Numbered from the stretch's first letter, positions 1-5,901 are shown. The stretch: DNA of 6,436 bases from an uncultured Oscillospiraceae bacterium (GCA_934590325.1 CAKTOW010000028.1:1-6436), one strand, 5' to 3'. Translations and numbers: made by a program. Notes: generated from the sequence alone by a model not told the origin.

Positions 1-12
1 TGAGCCGCTCGG

Positions 13-19
13 CCTCCTT
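13..19 (-). promoter_or_regulatory. Possible ribosome binding site of a gene off the left edge
   Basis: On the minus strand this reads AAGGAGG, a perfect match to the Firmicute Shine-Dalgarno consensus, 12 nt from the window edge. If it is used, the start codon lies just outside the window. No coding sequence can be checked, so the assignment rests only on the motif and on the minus-strand terminators at 115-201, which would end the unit on its right. Confidence 0.22.
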
Positions 20-32
20 GCCCTCACCCCCG

Positions 33-64
33 GTTTACAACGTAAACATCATTATGTTGTAAAC
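33..64. promoter_or_regulatory. Operator-like nested inverted repeat (GTTTACAAC/GTTGTAAAC)
   Basis: A perfect 9-bp inverted repeat, GTTTACAAC at 33-41 and GTTGTAAAC at 56-64, is separated by 14 bp. The left half also forms a local palindrome with 42-47 (GTTTAC-AAC-GTAAAC). Nested symmetric half-sites like this are typical of dimeric repressor operators. The site lies just ahead of the possible minus-strand ribosome binding site at 13-19, so it may control the gene beyond the left edge. The half-site resembles the biotin operator arm TTGTAAACC, but the two arms point the opposite way from bioO. The regulator is unknown. Confidence 0.35.
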
Positions 65-101
65 TTTTTTACGGCGTTTGTTGCCAGTATTTTCCAAACC
101 C

Positions 102-137
102 ACAAGAAAGAAAAGGCCCGCCCAAAATGGACGGGTC
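102..137 (-). terminator. Second of two tandem minus-strand terminators
   Basis: Positions 115-137 form a stem with one mismatch (GGCCCGCCC against GGACGGGTC, loop AAAAT). Read on the minus strand it is followed by CCTTTTCTTTCTT, a U-rich tail. It lies directly after the stronger terminator at 172-201 in the same direction and looks like a backup. The mismatch and the interrupted tail make it weaker. Confidence 0.35.
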
Positions 138-158
138 TGCGGGGTTTTCAGGGGTGTT

Positions 159-201
159 TTTAGCAAAAACAAAACTCCGTTTTTGACGAAAAACGGAGTT
201 T
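159..201 (-). terminator. Intrinsic terminator, minus strand
   Basis: AAACTCCGTTTTT (172-184) pairs perfectly with AAAAACGGAGTTT (189-201) around a 4-nt loop. On the minus strand the stem is followed by TGTTTTTGCTAAAAA, giving a U-rich tail. On the plus strand the following bases are poorer in T, so minus-strand use is favoured. The nearest minus-strand gene upstream is the Spo0A-like gene that stops at 471, which leaves about 270 nt of untranslated RNA if this is its terminator. Confidence 0.6.
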
Positions 202-470
202 ATGCAATTTTTGCGCGTCGAAAGTCTCCGTAACGGCCGTGCAATGGGAATTTACGCAATTCGCCGTAAAATCCGGGAAATTTTGAAGTGAGGATGGACT
301 ACGCCGGTTTTGGGGAGAATATTCCTCTGTCTTTGGTCGGAAAATCGGCCCAAAATCTCGTTCACAGTTTGTTTACAATTTATCCGGATAAAGAAAGTTT
401 TACGAAATCTGCGGAAAGCGGTTTCACTTGTTTTCGGGGGAAAAGGGCGGATGGCCCCATGGCGGCGGGG
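202..470. other. AT-rich intergenic stretch without a convincing gene
   Basis: No reading frame here has a good ribosome binding site, family resemblance or the codon usage of the neighbouring genes. Symmetric elements are present: TTTACG/CGTAAA at 251-256 and 265-270, a long-range pairing TTTTGGG (308-314) with CCCAAAA (349-355) that encloses a small hairpin at 336-350, and the palindrome at 379-392. On the minus strand this is the region between the Spo0A-like stop codon and the terminators at 115-201, so it is probably a long 3' untranslated region or a small RNA locus. Confidence 0.4.
379..392. repeat. Perfect 14-bp palindrome TTTATCCGGATAAA
   Basis: The palindrome TTTATCCGGATAAA is perfect and directly follows GTTTACAA (371-378), the same octamer that begins the inverted repeat at 33-41. 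It has the size and symmetry of a dimeric regulator site. No promoter or gene start can be assigned to it, so its role is unknown. Confidence 0.35.
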
Positions 471-833
471 TCACAGGGGCGCAGACGTCCCGGACGCCTC
501 GGCGGCCTCCTGCATAAGGAGATAGGTGGTCAGAATGGCCAAAAATTCCGAGGGCGTGGGCTTCTTTTTCAACTGGCAGCCTATCATCGCGGACAGCCGC
601 TCTGGGGCAGTCTCCCAGACCACATCCACCGCGTGGCGCAGGCCGCGCTCCACGCTCTTCCAGGTGGCGCTGTAACAGCGTCCCACCTCGGGATACAGTT
701 TCTTTGTCACGTGATACAGGTCGTCCGTCTGCCGCGTGGTGATGCGCAGCGCCGTAGAGGTGTACGCATAGTACATCTTACCCGGCGTCATGCCCAGACC
801 GCGCAGCTCCTGACCTATCCTCTCCAGGGTCAT
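471..833 (-). CDS. Stand-alone Spo0A C-terminal-type DNA-binding protein
   Basis: The 120-residue product is almost entirely a Spo0A C-terminal (effector) domain. Recognisable family blocks are the helix around residues 42-48 (VTKKLYP), the recognition-helix region SATWKSVERGLRHAVDVVW at 55-73, which parallels the TTPSRVERAIRHAIEVAW block of Spo0A, and KPTPSEFLAI at 91-100. The phosphoacceptor receiver domain of true Spo0A, normally about 130 residues before this domain, is absent. DNA binding is therefore probably not controlled by aspartyl phosphorylation on the same chain. The ATG at 833 follows GAGGTGG by 10 nt and lies only 5 nt after the stop of the XRE gene, so the two are surely co-transcribed. 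Target sites are unknown; the divergent ssnA leader is an obvious candidate. Sure of the domain, not of the function. Confidence 0.88.
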   Translation of the reverse strand: MTLERIGQELRGLGMTPGKMYYAYTSTALRITTRQTDDLYHVTKKLYPEVGRCYSATWKSVERGLRHAVDVVWETAPERLSAMIGCQLKKKPTPSEFLAILTTYLLMQEAAEASGTSAPL

Positions 834-838
834 AGCGC

Positions 839-1105
839 TTATGCCACCTCTTTGCTGTCCAGCTCCGCCGCCTTCTTGCGGAAGTCCTGCATGAATTCCA
901 GCATCTCCTCATCCCGTAGCATGAGAAACAGGGACATCAGCGCCGTGGCGGAAAAGCAGAACTTACCCCGCTCCAGGTCACCGTAGGCGCGGGCGGTGAT
1001 GCGAAGGCTTTCCGCCATCGCCTCCTGCGTGAGCCCGCGGGTGCGGCGCAGGCGGCTGACGTATTCGGACAGGTGCTTGCGCACCATCTCTTTGTACTCG
1101 TGCAT
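839..1105 (-). CDS. XRE-family helix-turn-helix regulator
   Basis: This is a small (88 residue) DNA-binding protein. A Cro/C1-type helix-turn-helix spans about residues 13-50: the scaffold helix VSRLRRTRGLT, helix 2 around LTQEAMAESL (25-34), and the recognition helix ITARAYGDLERGK (36-48), with the LTQ...GDLERG signature of the family. The C-terminal third is a charged amphipathic helix (EEMLEFMQDFRKKAAEL) that may serve dimerisation. I chose the ATG at 1105 because GGAGG lies 8 nt upstream. The frame stays open to 1354, but the upstream in-frame starts have weak ribosome binding sites and the extension runs into the promoter region. It is the first gene of a minus-strand operon with the Spo0A-like gene and is divergent from ssnA, so autoregulation and control of ssnA-ygfK are plausible inferences. 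Confidence 0.82.
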   Translation of the reverse strand: MHEYKEMVRKHLSEYVSRLRRTRGLTQEAMAESLRITARAYGDLERGKFCFSATALMSLFLMLRDEEMLEFMQDFRKKAAELDSKEVA

Positions 1106-1163
1106 GGCGGGAGCCTCCATTTCTCTATCTCTGTGGATCTCATCAGAGAAATCATACTCCGCA

Positions 1164-1179
1164 AGGAAGTAGACTTCCT
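1164..1179. promoter_or_regulatory. Operator-like palindrome AGGAAGT-AG-ACTTCCT
   Basis: Seven-bp perfect arms flank a 2-bp centre, about 60 bp ahead of the chosen XRE start. The symmetry suits a dimeric regulator, perhaps the XRE protein itself. If the XRE gene actually starts further upstream, the palindrome would fall inside coding sequence. Confidence 0.3.
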
Positions 1180-1204
1180 CGTAGTGCACTTCCAGTTTCT
1201 GGCG

Positions 1205-1251
1205 TTTTACCGGTATGTGAGGGCAAAAAAAGTACCGCCGGGACGGTAAAA
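1205..1251. promoter_or_regulatory. Cluster of TTTTACCG half-sites
   Basis: TTTTACCGGTA (1205-1215) contains the palindrome TACCGGTA. Next to it, TACCG (1233-1237) and CGGTA (1244-1248) form an inverted repeat ending in CGGTAAAA. A further TTTACCGG occurs at 1426-1433, just after the ssnA leader terminator. Repetition of one half-site in the divergent region suggests a binding site, but the composition is AT-rich with short motifs and chance is possible. Confidence 0.28.
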
Positions 1252-1277
1252 AGAGCGAAAAGCGCCGCATAAAACAG

Positions 1278-1306
1278 TTGCATTTTTGGCGGAATCGTTG
1301 TAAAAT
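1278..1306 (+). promoter_or_regulatory. Candidate sigma-A promoter of ssnA-ygfK
   Basis: A -10 box TAAAAT (1301-1306, 5 of 6 consensus) is preceded by TTGCAT (1278-1283, 3 of 6) with an ideal 17-bp spacer. Transcription would begin near 1311-1314, giving a leader of about 180 nt that contains the terminator at 1384-1424. No better promoter lies between that terminator and the ssnA start, so the operon is probably transcribed through the attenuator. Confidence 0.45.
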
Positions 1307-1309
1307 ATC

Positions 1310-1424
1310 AGTGACAATCCAAGATTGGTAGCTGTAAGGAAGTGCTTCGCGCACGGGCTGAAACTATCACTCGGCGGACGCTTGAGTGTTTCAAACCTCC
1401 CTGACGGGGTTTGAGGCACTTTTT
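1310..1424 (+). promoter_or_regulatory. Structured ssnA leader: candidate attenuator/riboswitch of unknown class
   Basis: The leader can fold in two exclusive ways. Upstream helices are CAATC/GATTG (1315-1319 with 1323-1327), GTGC/GCAC (1342-1345 with 1351-1354) and a closing helix, either AGTGA/TCACT (1310-1314 with 1367-1371) or TGGTAG/CTATCA (1326-1331 with 1364-1369). CACTC at 1368-1372 can instead pair with GAGTG at 1384-1388 and extend through GGC/GC bases around a GGAC loop. GAGTG is also the base of the terminator hairpin. When the upstream domain closes it sequesters CACTC and frees the terminator; when it opens, CACTC-GAGTG acts as an antiterminator. This is the logic of an OFF riboswitch, although protein-mediated attenuation is also possible. 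I see no purine-riboswitch core such as UUUCUACC. The ligand is unknown. Confidence 0.5.
1384..1424 (+). terminator. Intrinsic terminator inside the ssnA leader
   Basis: GAGTGTTTCAAACCTC (1384-1399) pairs with 1406-1421 (GGGGTTTGAGGCACTT) over 16 positions including several G-U pairs, with a 6-nt loop. TTTT follows, and the next bases GTTT keep the tail U-rich. On the minus strand no T-run follows, so it acts only toward ssnA. It ends 70 bp before the ssnA start, within the leader, so it must be regulated or leaky for the operon to be expressed. Confidence 0.72.
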
Positions 1425-1494
1425 GTTTACCGGGGAGTAGAGCCATATTGGGGAGAACATACGAACACTATCGGAAACAAAAGGAGGAATACAC

Positions 1495-2838
1495 ATGGTT
1501 CTGGTAACAAACGGGCGGCTCATCACCCGCGACAGCGAGGGCAAGGGCTACTATGAGCACGGCGCAGTGGCTTACGAGGGCACCAAGATCGTGGAGGTGG
1601 GCGAGGAGGCAGCCCTGCGCGCCAAGTACGCCGAGGCGGAGATCGTGGATGCCAAGGGCGGCGTCATCATGCCCGCGTTCATCAACGCACATACCCACAT
1701 CTACTCCGCGCTGGCCCGCGGCCTGAGCATCGTGGGCAACAACCCCACCAACTTCTACGAGGTGCTGGACGGCACGTGGTGGGCCATCGACCGCCACCTG
1801 ATGATGGACGGCACCCGCGCCAGCGCCACCGCGCTGTATATCGACAGCATCAAGCAGGGCGTGACCACCGTGTTTGACCACCACGCCAGCTACGGCGAGA
1901 TCCCCGGCACACTGTTCACCATCAGCGAGGAGAGCCGCCGTCTCGGTCTGCGCTCCTGCCTGTGCTACGAGGTCAGCGACCGCGACGGCGAGGAGAAGTG
2001 CCTGCAGGCCATCAAGGAGAACGCGGACTTCATCACCTACTGTCAGAAGCAGAATGATCCCATGCTGGCGGCCATGTTTGGCGGTCACGCGCTGTTCACC
2101 ATCAGCGACAAGACCTTCGACCGCATGGTGGAGGCCAACAACGGCCGCACCGGCTACCACATCCACGTGTCCGAGGGCATGAACGACGTGTACGACAGCC
2201 TGCAGAACTACGGCCGCCGTCCCGTGCAGCGTCTGCAGGATCACGGCATCCTGGGCGAAAAGACCATCTTGGGCCACTGCATCCACGTGAACACCGCCGA
2301 GATGGACATCATCAAGGAGACCGGTACCATGGTGGTGAACAACCCCGAATCCAACATGGGCAACGCCATCGGCATCTGCCCGGTGCTGCAGCTGTACAAG
2401 CGCGGCATCCTGCTGGGCATGGGCACCGACGCCTATACCAACGACATGCTGGAGTCCATCAAGGTGGCCCTGTGCTCCCAGCGCAGCCAGAACTGCCTGC
2501 CCAACGTGGGCTGGTGCGAGGTCACGGACATGCTGTTCAAGAACAACGCCAAGATCGGTGCGCGGTACTTCCCCGACCAGCTGGGCGTGCTGAAGGCCGG
2601 TGCGGCAGCGGACATCATCGTCATGGACTACAAGCCGTTCACCCCCTTCTCCGACGAGAATATCGACGGCCACATGATCTTCGGCATGACCGGCCGCCAG
2701 TGCCAGACCACCATCGCCGCCGGCAAGATCCTGATGAAGGACCGCGTGCTGGTGGGCATCGACGAGGAGGCAGAGAATGCCCACATCCTCGAGGCCGCCA
2801 AGAAGCTGTGGGGCGACCTGAACCACCGCACCTACTAA
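1495..2838 (+). CDS. ssnA: SsnA-type amidohydrolase (selenium/purine metabolism set)
   Basis: This 447-residue metal-dependent amidohydrolase belongs to the guanine/cytosine deaminase-like SsnA family, whose usual length is about 440. The metal site is complete: HTH motif H66/H68 in NAHTHIY, the HxHxxE block H222-H224-E227 in YHIHVSEG, H261 in GHCIHVN, and D312 in GMGTDAYTN. The N-terminal beta-strand domain (1-60) and C-terminal return (about 360-447, AGAAADIIVMD) frame the TIM barrel. The family sits with ygfK, xdhD, hyuA and ygeWXY in gut-bacterial purine/uric acid degradation loci and is grouped with selenium-dependent molybdenum hydroxylases. The protein is predicted cytoplasmic, since no signal peptide is seen. 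The precise substrate is not established. The ATG at 1495 has GGAGG 7 nt upstream. It is the first gene of the operon, behind the attenuator leader. No in-frame TGA suggests selenocysteine. Confidence 0.93.
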   Translation: MVLVTNGRLITRDSEGKGYYEHGAVAYEGTKIVEVGEEAALRAKYAEAEIVDAKGGVIMPAFINAHTHIYSALARGLSIVGNNPTNFYEVLDGTWWAIDRHLMMDGTRASATALYIDSIKQGVTTVFDHHASYGEIPGTLFTISEESRRLGLRSCLCYEVSDRDGEEKCLQAIKENADFITYCQKQNDPMLAAMFGGHALFTISDKTFDRMVEANNGRTGYHIHVSEGMNDVYDSLQNYGRRPVQRLQDHGILGEKTILGHCIHVNTAEMDIIKETGTMVVNNPESNMGNAIGICPVLQLYKRGILLGMGTDAYTNDMLESIKVALCSQRSQNCLPNVGWCEVTDMLFKNNAKIGARYFPDQLGVLKAGAAADIIVMDYKPFTPFSDENIDGHMIFGMTGRQCQTTIAAGKILMKDRVLVGIDEEAENAHILEAAKKLWGDLNHRTY

Positions 2839-2871
2839 GATACCTATACACACCGACAAGGAGGATGACCT

Positions 2872-5823
2872 ATGTCTGAAAAAATGTATCCCATTCCCTT
2901 TAAGTCCCTGATGAACTGGGTGGTCACCGAATACGCCAACTCCGGCGAGATCTTCGGCGTGCGTAAGGCGTACCACGCCACGGGCAAGAGCCTGCCCATC
3001 TTCGGCGAGCGCATCGAGACGCCCTTCGGCCCCGCCGCCGGCCCCAACAGCCAGCTGGCCCAGAACATCATCGCCGCCTACATGGCCGGTGCCCGGTTCT
3101 TCGAGGTCAAGACCGTCCAGAAGATGGACGGCGAGGAGCTGGCCGCCTGTGTGCCCCGCCCCTGCATCCTGGCCAATGACGAGGGCTATAACCAGGAGTG
3201 GTCCACCGAGCTGACCGTGCCCCAGGCCATGGACGAGTACATCAAGGCGTGGTGCGCCCTGAAGGTGCTCAGCAAGGTATACGGCTTCGGCGATCCCAAT
3301 GGCTTCGTGTTCAATATGTCCGTGGGCTACGATCTGGAGGGCATCAAGGGCGACAAGGTCAACACCTATATCGAGGGCATGAAGGACGCCACCAAGACCG
3401 CCATCTTCGGCGAGTGCAAGGCCGTTCTCAAGGAGCTGTTCCCCGCTGAGAGCGACTATATCGACGCCATCGATCCCCGCGTCAGCCGCAGCGTCACCGT
3501 GTCCACCCTGCACGGCTGTCCCCCGGATGAGATCGAGCGCATCGCCAGCTACCTCATCACCGAGAAGCACCTGCACACCTTCGTGAAGTGCAACCCCACC
3601 ATTCTGGGCTACGAGACGGCACGGCGTATTCTGGACGGCATGGGCTATGATTACATCGTGTTCGACGACCACCACTTCCGCGAGGATCTGCAGTGGGCGG
3701 ACGCGGTGCCCATGTTCGAGCGTCTGCAGGCGCTGGCCGACAGCAAGGGCCTGGAGTTCGGCCTGAAGCTCTCCAACACCTTCCCGGTGGACACCACCCG
3801 CGGCGAGCTGCCCAACAACGAGATGTACATGTCCGGCCGCAGCCTGTTCCCCCTGACCATCGAGATGTGCCACCGTATCTCCCGCCAGTTCAAGGGCAAG
3901 ATGCGCATCTCCTTCGCCGGCGGCGCCGAGTACTTCAACTGCGACAAGCTGTTCGCGGCCGGTATCTGGCCCATCACCGTGGCCACCACCATCCTGAAGC
4001 CCGGCGGCTACAACCGCCTGCTGCAGATGGTGGAGAAGGTGGAGCCCATGGCCTACAAGCCCTTCTGCGGCACCGACACCCAGGCCATCTGCGAGCTGTC
4101 CGCCGCCAGCCACACCGACGTTCACCACGTCAAACCCATCAAGCCCCTGCCCAGCCGCAAGAGCGAGAAGAACGTACCCTGGATCGACTGCTTCACCGCG
4201 CCCTGCAAGGGCGGCTGCCCCATCTCTCAGGACATCCCCGAGTACATGGAGCTGTGCAATAAGGGCCTGTACGGCCCGGCGCTGAAGCTGATCACCGAGA
4301 AGAACCCCCTGCCGTTCCTGACCGGCACCATCTGCGCCCACCGGTGTCAGACCAAGTGCTCCCGGAACTTCTATGACGAGTCCGTCCGCATCCGCGACAC
4401 CAAGCTGCTGGCCGCCGAGAAGGGCTACAACGCCCTGATGGCCTCCATCAAGCTGCCGGAGCGTGTGGCGGGCAAGAAGGTCGCCATCATCGGCGGCGGC
4501 CCCACCGGCATCGCTGCCGCTTACTTCTGCGGCCGCGCCGGTATTGAGACCACCATCTTCGAGCGCGAGAGCTGCCTGGGCGGCGTGCCCCGTCACGTGA
4601 TCCCCGCCTTCCGTATCGCCAACGAGGCCATCGAGAAGGACATCGCCCTCATGGAGAAGTACGGCGTTGAGGTCAAGTGCGGCGCTCCCGCCCCCTCCGT
4701 GGAGGCGCTGAAGAAGCAGGGCTACACCCACATCCTGCTGGCCGTGGGCGCATGGAAGCCCGGCAAGCTGGACATCGCCGGCGATGTGGCCGGTGCCATC
4801 CAGTGGATGAAGGGCGTCAAGGCCGGCAACATCGCCGTGGCCGGTAATATCGTTGTGGTCGGCGGCGGCAACACCGCCATGGACGCGGCCCGCCTTGCCA
4901 AGCGCAGCGGCGCCGAGAGCGTGACCCTGGTGTACCGCCGTACCCGCAAGTATATGCCCGCCGACGAGCACGAGCTGGCGCTGGCTCTGGCCGACGGTGT
5001 GACCTTCGCCGAGCTGGCTGCTCCCGTCAAGCAGGCCGATGGTGTTCTGACCTGTGAGAAGATGGTGCTGGGCGAGGCTGATGCCTCCGGCCGCCGCAGC
5101 CCCGTGGGCAGCGGTGAGTTCTTCACCGTCCCCTGCGACCTGGTCATCTCCGCCGTGGGCGAGCAGGTGGACGACGCGCTCATGGCCGCCAACGGCATCG
5201 AGCTGGACAAGAAGGGCCGTCCCGCCTTCCAGACCAATGTGGAGGGCGTCTACGCCGCCGGCGACGCCAAGCGCGGCCCCGCCACCGTGGTGGAGGGCAT
5301 CGCCGACGCCGCGGCCTTCGCTGAGGCCGTCATCGGCAAGGCGTACACCTACGACATCCCCGAGCAGGCCTACGTCACCAAGGCGGACGCCGAGGCCAAG
5401 AAGGGCATCCTGAAGATGAGCGAGTGCATCTGCTGCGAGGGCGACCGCTGCCTGCAGTGCGCCACCGTCTGCGAGAACTGCGTGGACTCCTGCCCCAACC
5501 GCGCCAATGTAGCCATCCGCATGGCCGACGGCAGCCATCAGATCGTCCACGTGGACAAGATGTGCAACGAGTGCGGCAACTGCACCCAGTTCTGCCCGTA
5601 CAGCTCCGAGCCCTGCCACGACAAGTTCACTCTGTTCCAGACCGCGGAGGACATGGTGGACAGCAAGAACGCCGGTGTGCTGTTCCTGGGCGGCAACAAG
5701 GTGCGCGTCCGCACCTTCGGCGAGCCGAAGGACTACGATCTGTCCGGAAAGAACGAGCTGCCCGCCGAGCTGGAGACCCTGATCATCACCCTGCGCGACA
5801 AGTACGGCTACCTGTATAACTGA
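2872..5823 (+). CDS. ygfK: YgfK, iron-sulfur flavoprotein oxidoreductase
   Basis: The 983-residue protein (E. coli YgfK is slightly longer) has a dihydropyrimidine dehydrogenase-like layout. Residues 1-420 form a dihydroorotate dehydrogenase-type barrel (TPFGPAAGPNSQLAQN at 50-65, FFEVKTVQ at 77-84). Residues 440-496 carry an Fe-S cysteine set (C440, C445, C449; C488, C492, C496). An FAD motif GGGPTG at 541-546, a dinucleotide motif GGGNTAMDAA at 664-673 and the second FAD motif YAAGDA (794-799) follow. The C-terminal ferredoxin part has C898-x2-C901-x2-C904-x3-C908P plus a dense cluster at 852-874. Where related dehydrogenases have an NxSCP catalytic loop, it reads NMSVGY. The family is often named putative selenate reductase subunit, but its genome context ties it to anaerobic purine/uric acid catabolism, probably passing electrons from NAD(P)H. 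GGAGG stands 7 nt before the ATG, 33 bp after ssnA. The reaction is unproven. Confidence 0.93.
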   Translation: MSEKMYPIPFKSLMNWVVTEYANSGEIFGVRKAYHATGKSLPIFGERIETPFGPAAGPNSQLAQNIIAAYMAGARFFEVKTVQKMDGEELAACVPRPCILANDEGYNQEWSTELTVPQAMDEYIKAWCALKVLSKVYGFGDPNGFVFNMSVGYDLEGIKGDKVNTYIEGMKDATKTAIFGECKAVLKELFPAESDYIDAIDPRVSRSVTVSTLHGCPPDEIERIASYLITEKHLHTFVKCNPTILGYETARRILDGMGYDYIVFDDHHFREDLQWADAVPMFERLQALADSKGLEFGLKLSNTFPVDTTRGELPNNEMYMSGRSLFPLTIEMCHRISRQFKGKMRISFAGGAEYFNCDKLFAAGIWPITVATTILKPGGYNRLLQMVEKVEPMAYKPFCGTDTQAICELSAASHTDVHHVKPIKPLPSRKSEKNVPWIDCFTAPCKGGCPISQDIPEYMELCNKGLYGPALKLITEKNPLPFLTGTICAHRCQTKCSRNFYDESVRIRDTKLLAAEKGYNALMASIKLPERVAGKKVAIIGGGPTGIAAAYFCGRAGIETTIFERESCLGGVPRHVIPAFRIANEAIEKDIALMEKYGVEVKCGAPAPSVEALKKQGYTHILLAVGAWKPGKLDIAGDVAGAIQWMKGVKAGNIAVAGNIVVVGGGNTAMDAARLAKRSGAESVTLVYRRTRKYMPADEHELALALADGVTFAELAAPVKQADGVLTCEKMVLGEADASGRRSPVGSGEFFTVPCDLVISAVGEQVDDALMAANGIELDKKGRPAFQTNVEGVYAAGDAKRGPATVVEGIADAAAFAEAVIGKAYTYDIPEQAYVTKADAEAKKGILKMSECICCEGDRCLQCATVCENCVDSCPNRANVAIRMADGSHQIVHVDKMCNECGNCTQFCPYSSEPCHDKFTLFQTAEDMVDSKNAGVLFLGGNKVRVRTFGEPKDYDLSGKNELPAELETLIITLRDKYGYLYN

Positions 5824-5850
5824 AGTACACTTCATAAACAGAGCATACCG

Positions 5851-5901
5851 TAAAAGAGCGGCACCCGCAAGGGTGCCGCTCAGATTTTGTTAAAAATTTT
5901 T
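5851..5901. terminator. Bidirectional intrinsic terminator after ygfK
   Basis: GAGCGGCACCC (5856-5866) pairs perfectly with GGGTGCCGCTC (5871-5881) around a GCAA loop, a GNRA-type tetraloop. Toward the right it is followed by AGATTTTGTTAAAAATTTTT. Toward the left the minus strand reads TTTTA. It ends the ssnA-ygfK operon 33 nt after the ygfK stop and could also end a leftward transcript covering the small ORF at 5890-5961. Confidence 0.8.

Noticed and set aside
33..64. Biotin (BirA) operator
   Set aside because: The arms resemble TTGTAAACC/GGTTTACAA, but they are in the reversed order relative to the biotin operator and have no biotin gene in view.
288..986. 232-residue plus-strand ORF starting at a GTG
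   Set aside because: It runs antisense through the Spo0A-like gene and into the XRE gene, which have clear domains. Its product is low-complexity with no recognisable family and there is no good ribosome binding site.
1106..1354. N-terminal extension of the XRE protein to 171 residues
   Set aside because: The upstream starts lack ribosome binding sites and the extension crosses the divergent promoter and leader region. The ATG at 1105 has GGAGG at ideal spacing. Part of 1106-1200 could still be coding, so this is a preference rather than proof.
1310..1372. Purine or T-box riboswitch
   Set aside because: The purine aptamer core (UUUCUACC junction and its paired loops) and the T-box sequence are not present. 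I left the class open rather than force a match.
1325..1414. Leader peptide overlapping the ssnA attenuator
   Set aside because: A TTG-started frame of 29 codons ends in the terminator, and a GTG frame at 1342 is also open. Neither has a spaced Shine-Dalgarno sequence, and neither has a run of one amino acid's codons as in amino acid attenuators.
1495..5823. Selenocysteine in SsnA or YgfK
   Set aside because: Both families belong to selenium-linked loci, but neither reading frame has an internal TGA and both are full length with normal stops.
1468..5835. 1455-residue antisense open frame
   Set aside because: It is an exact codon-aligned shadow of ssnA and ygfK, which lack TTA, CTA and TCA codons. 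Its product is low-complexity (rich in G, A, L, V, H) and resembles no family, while the sense genes are clearly real.
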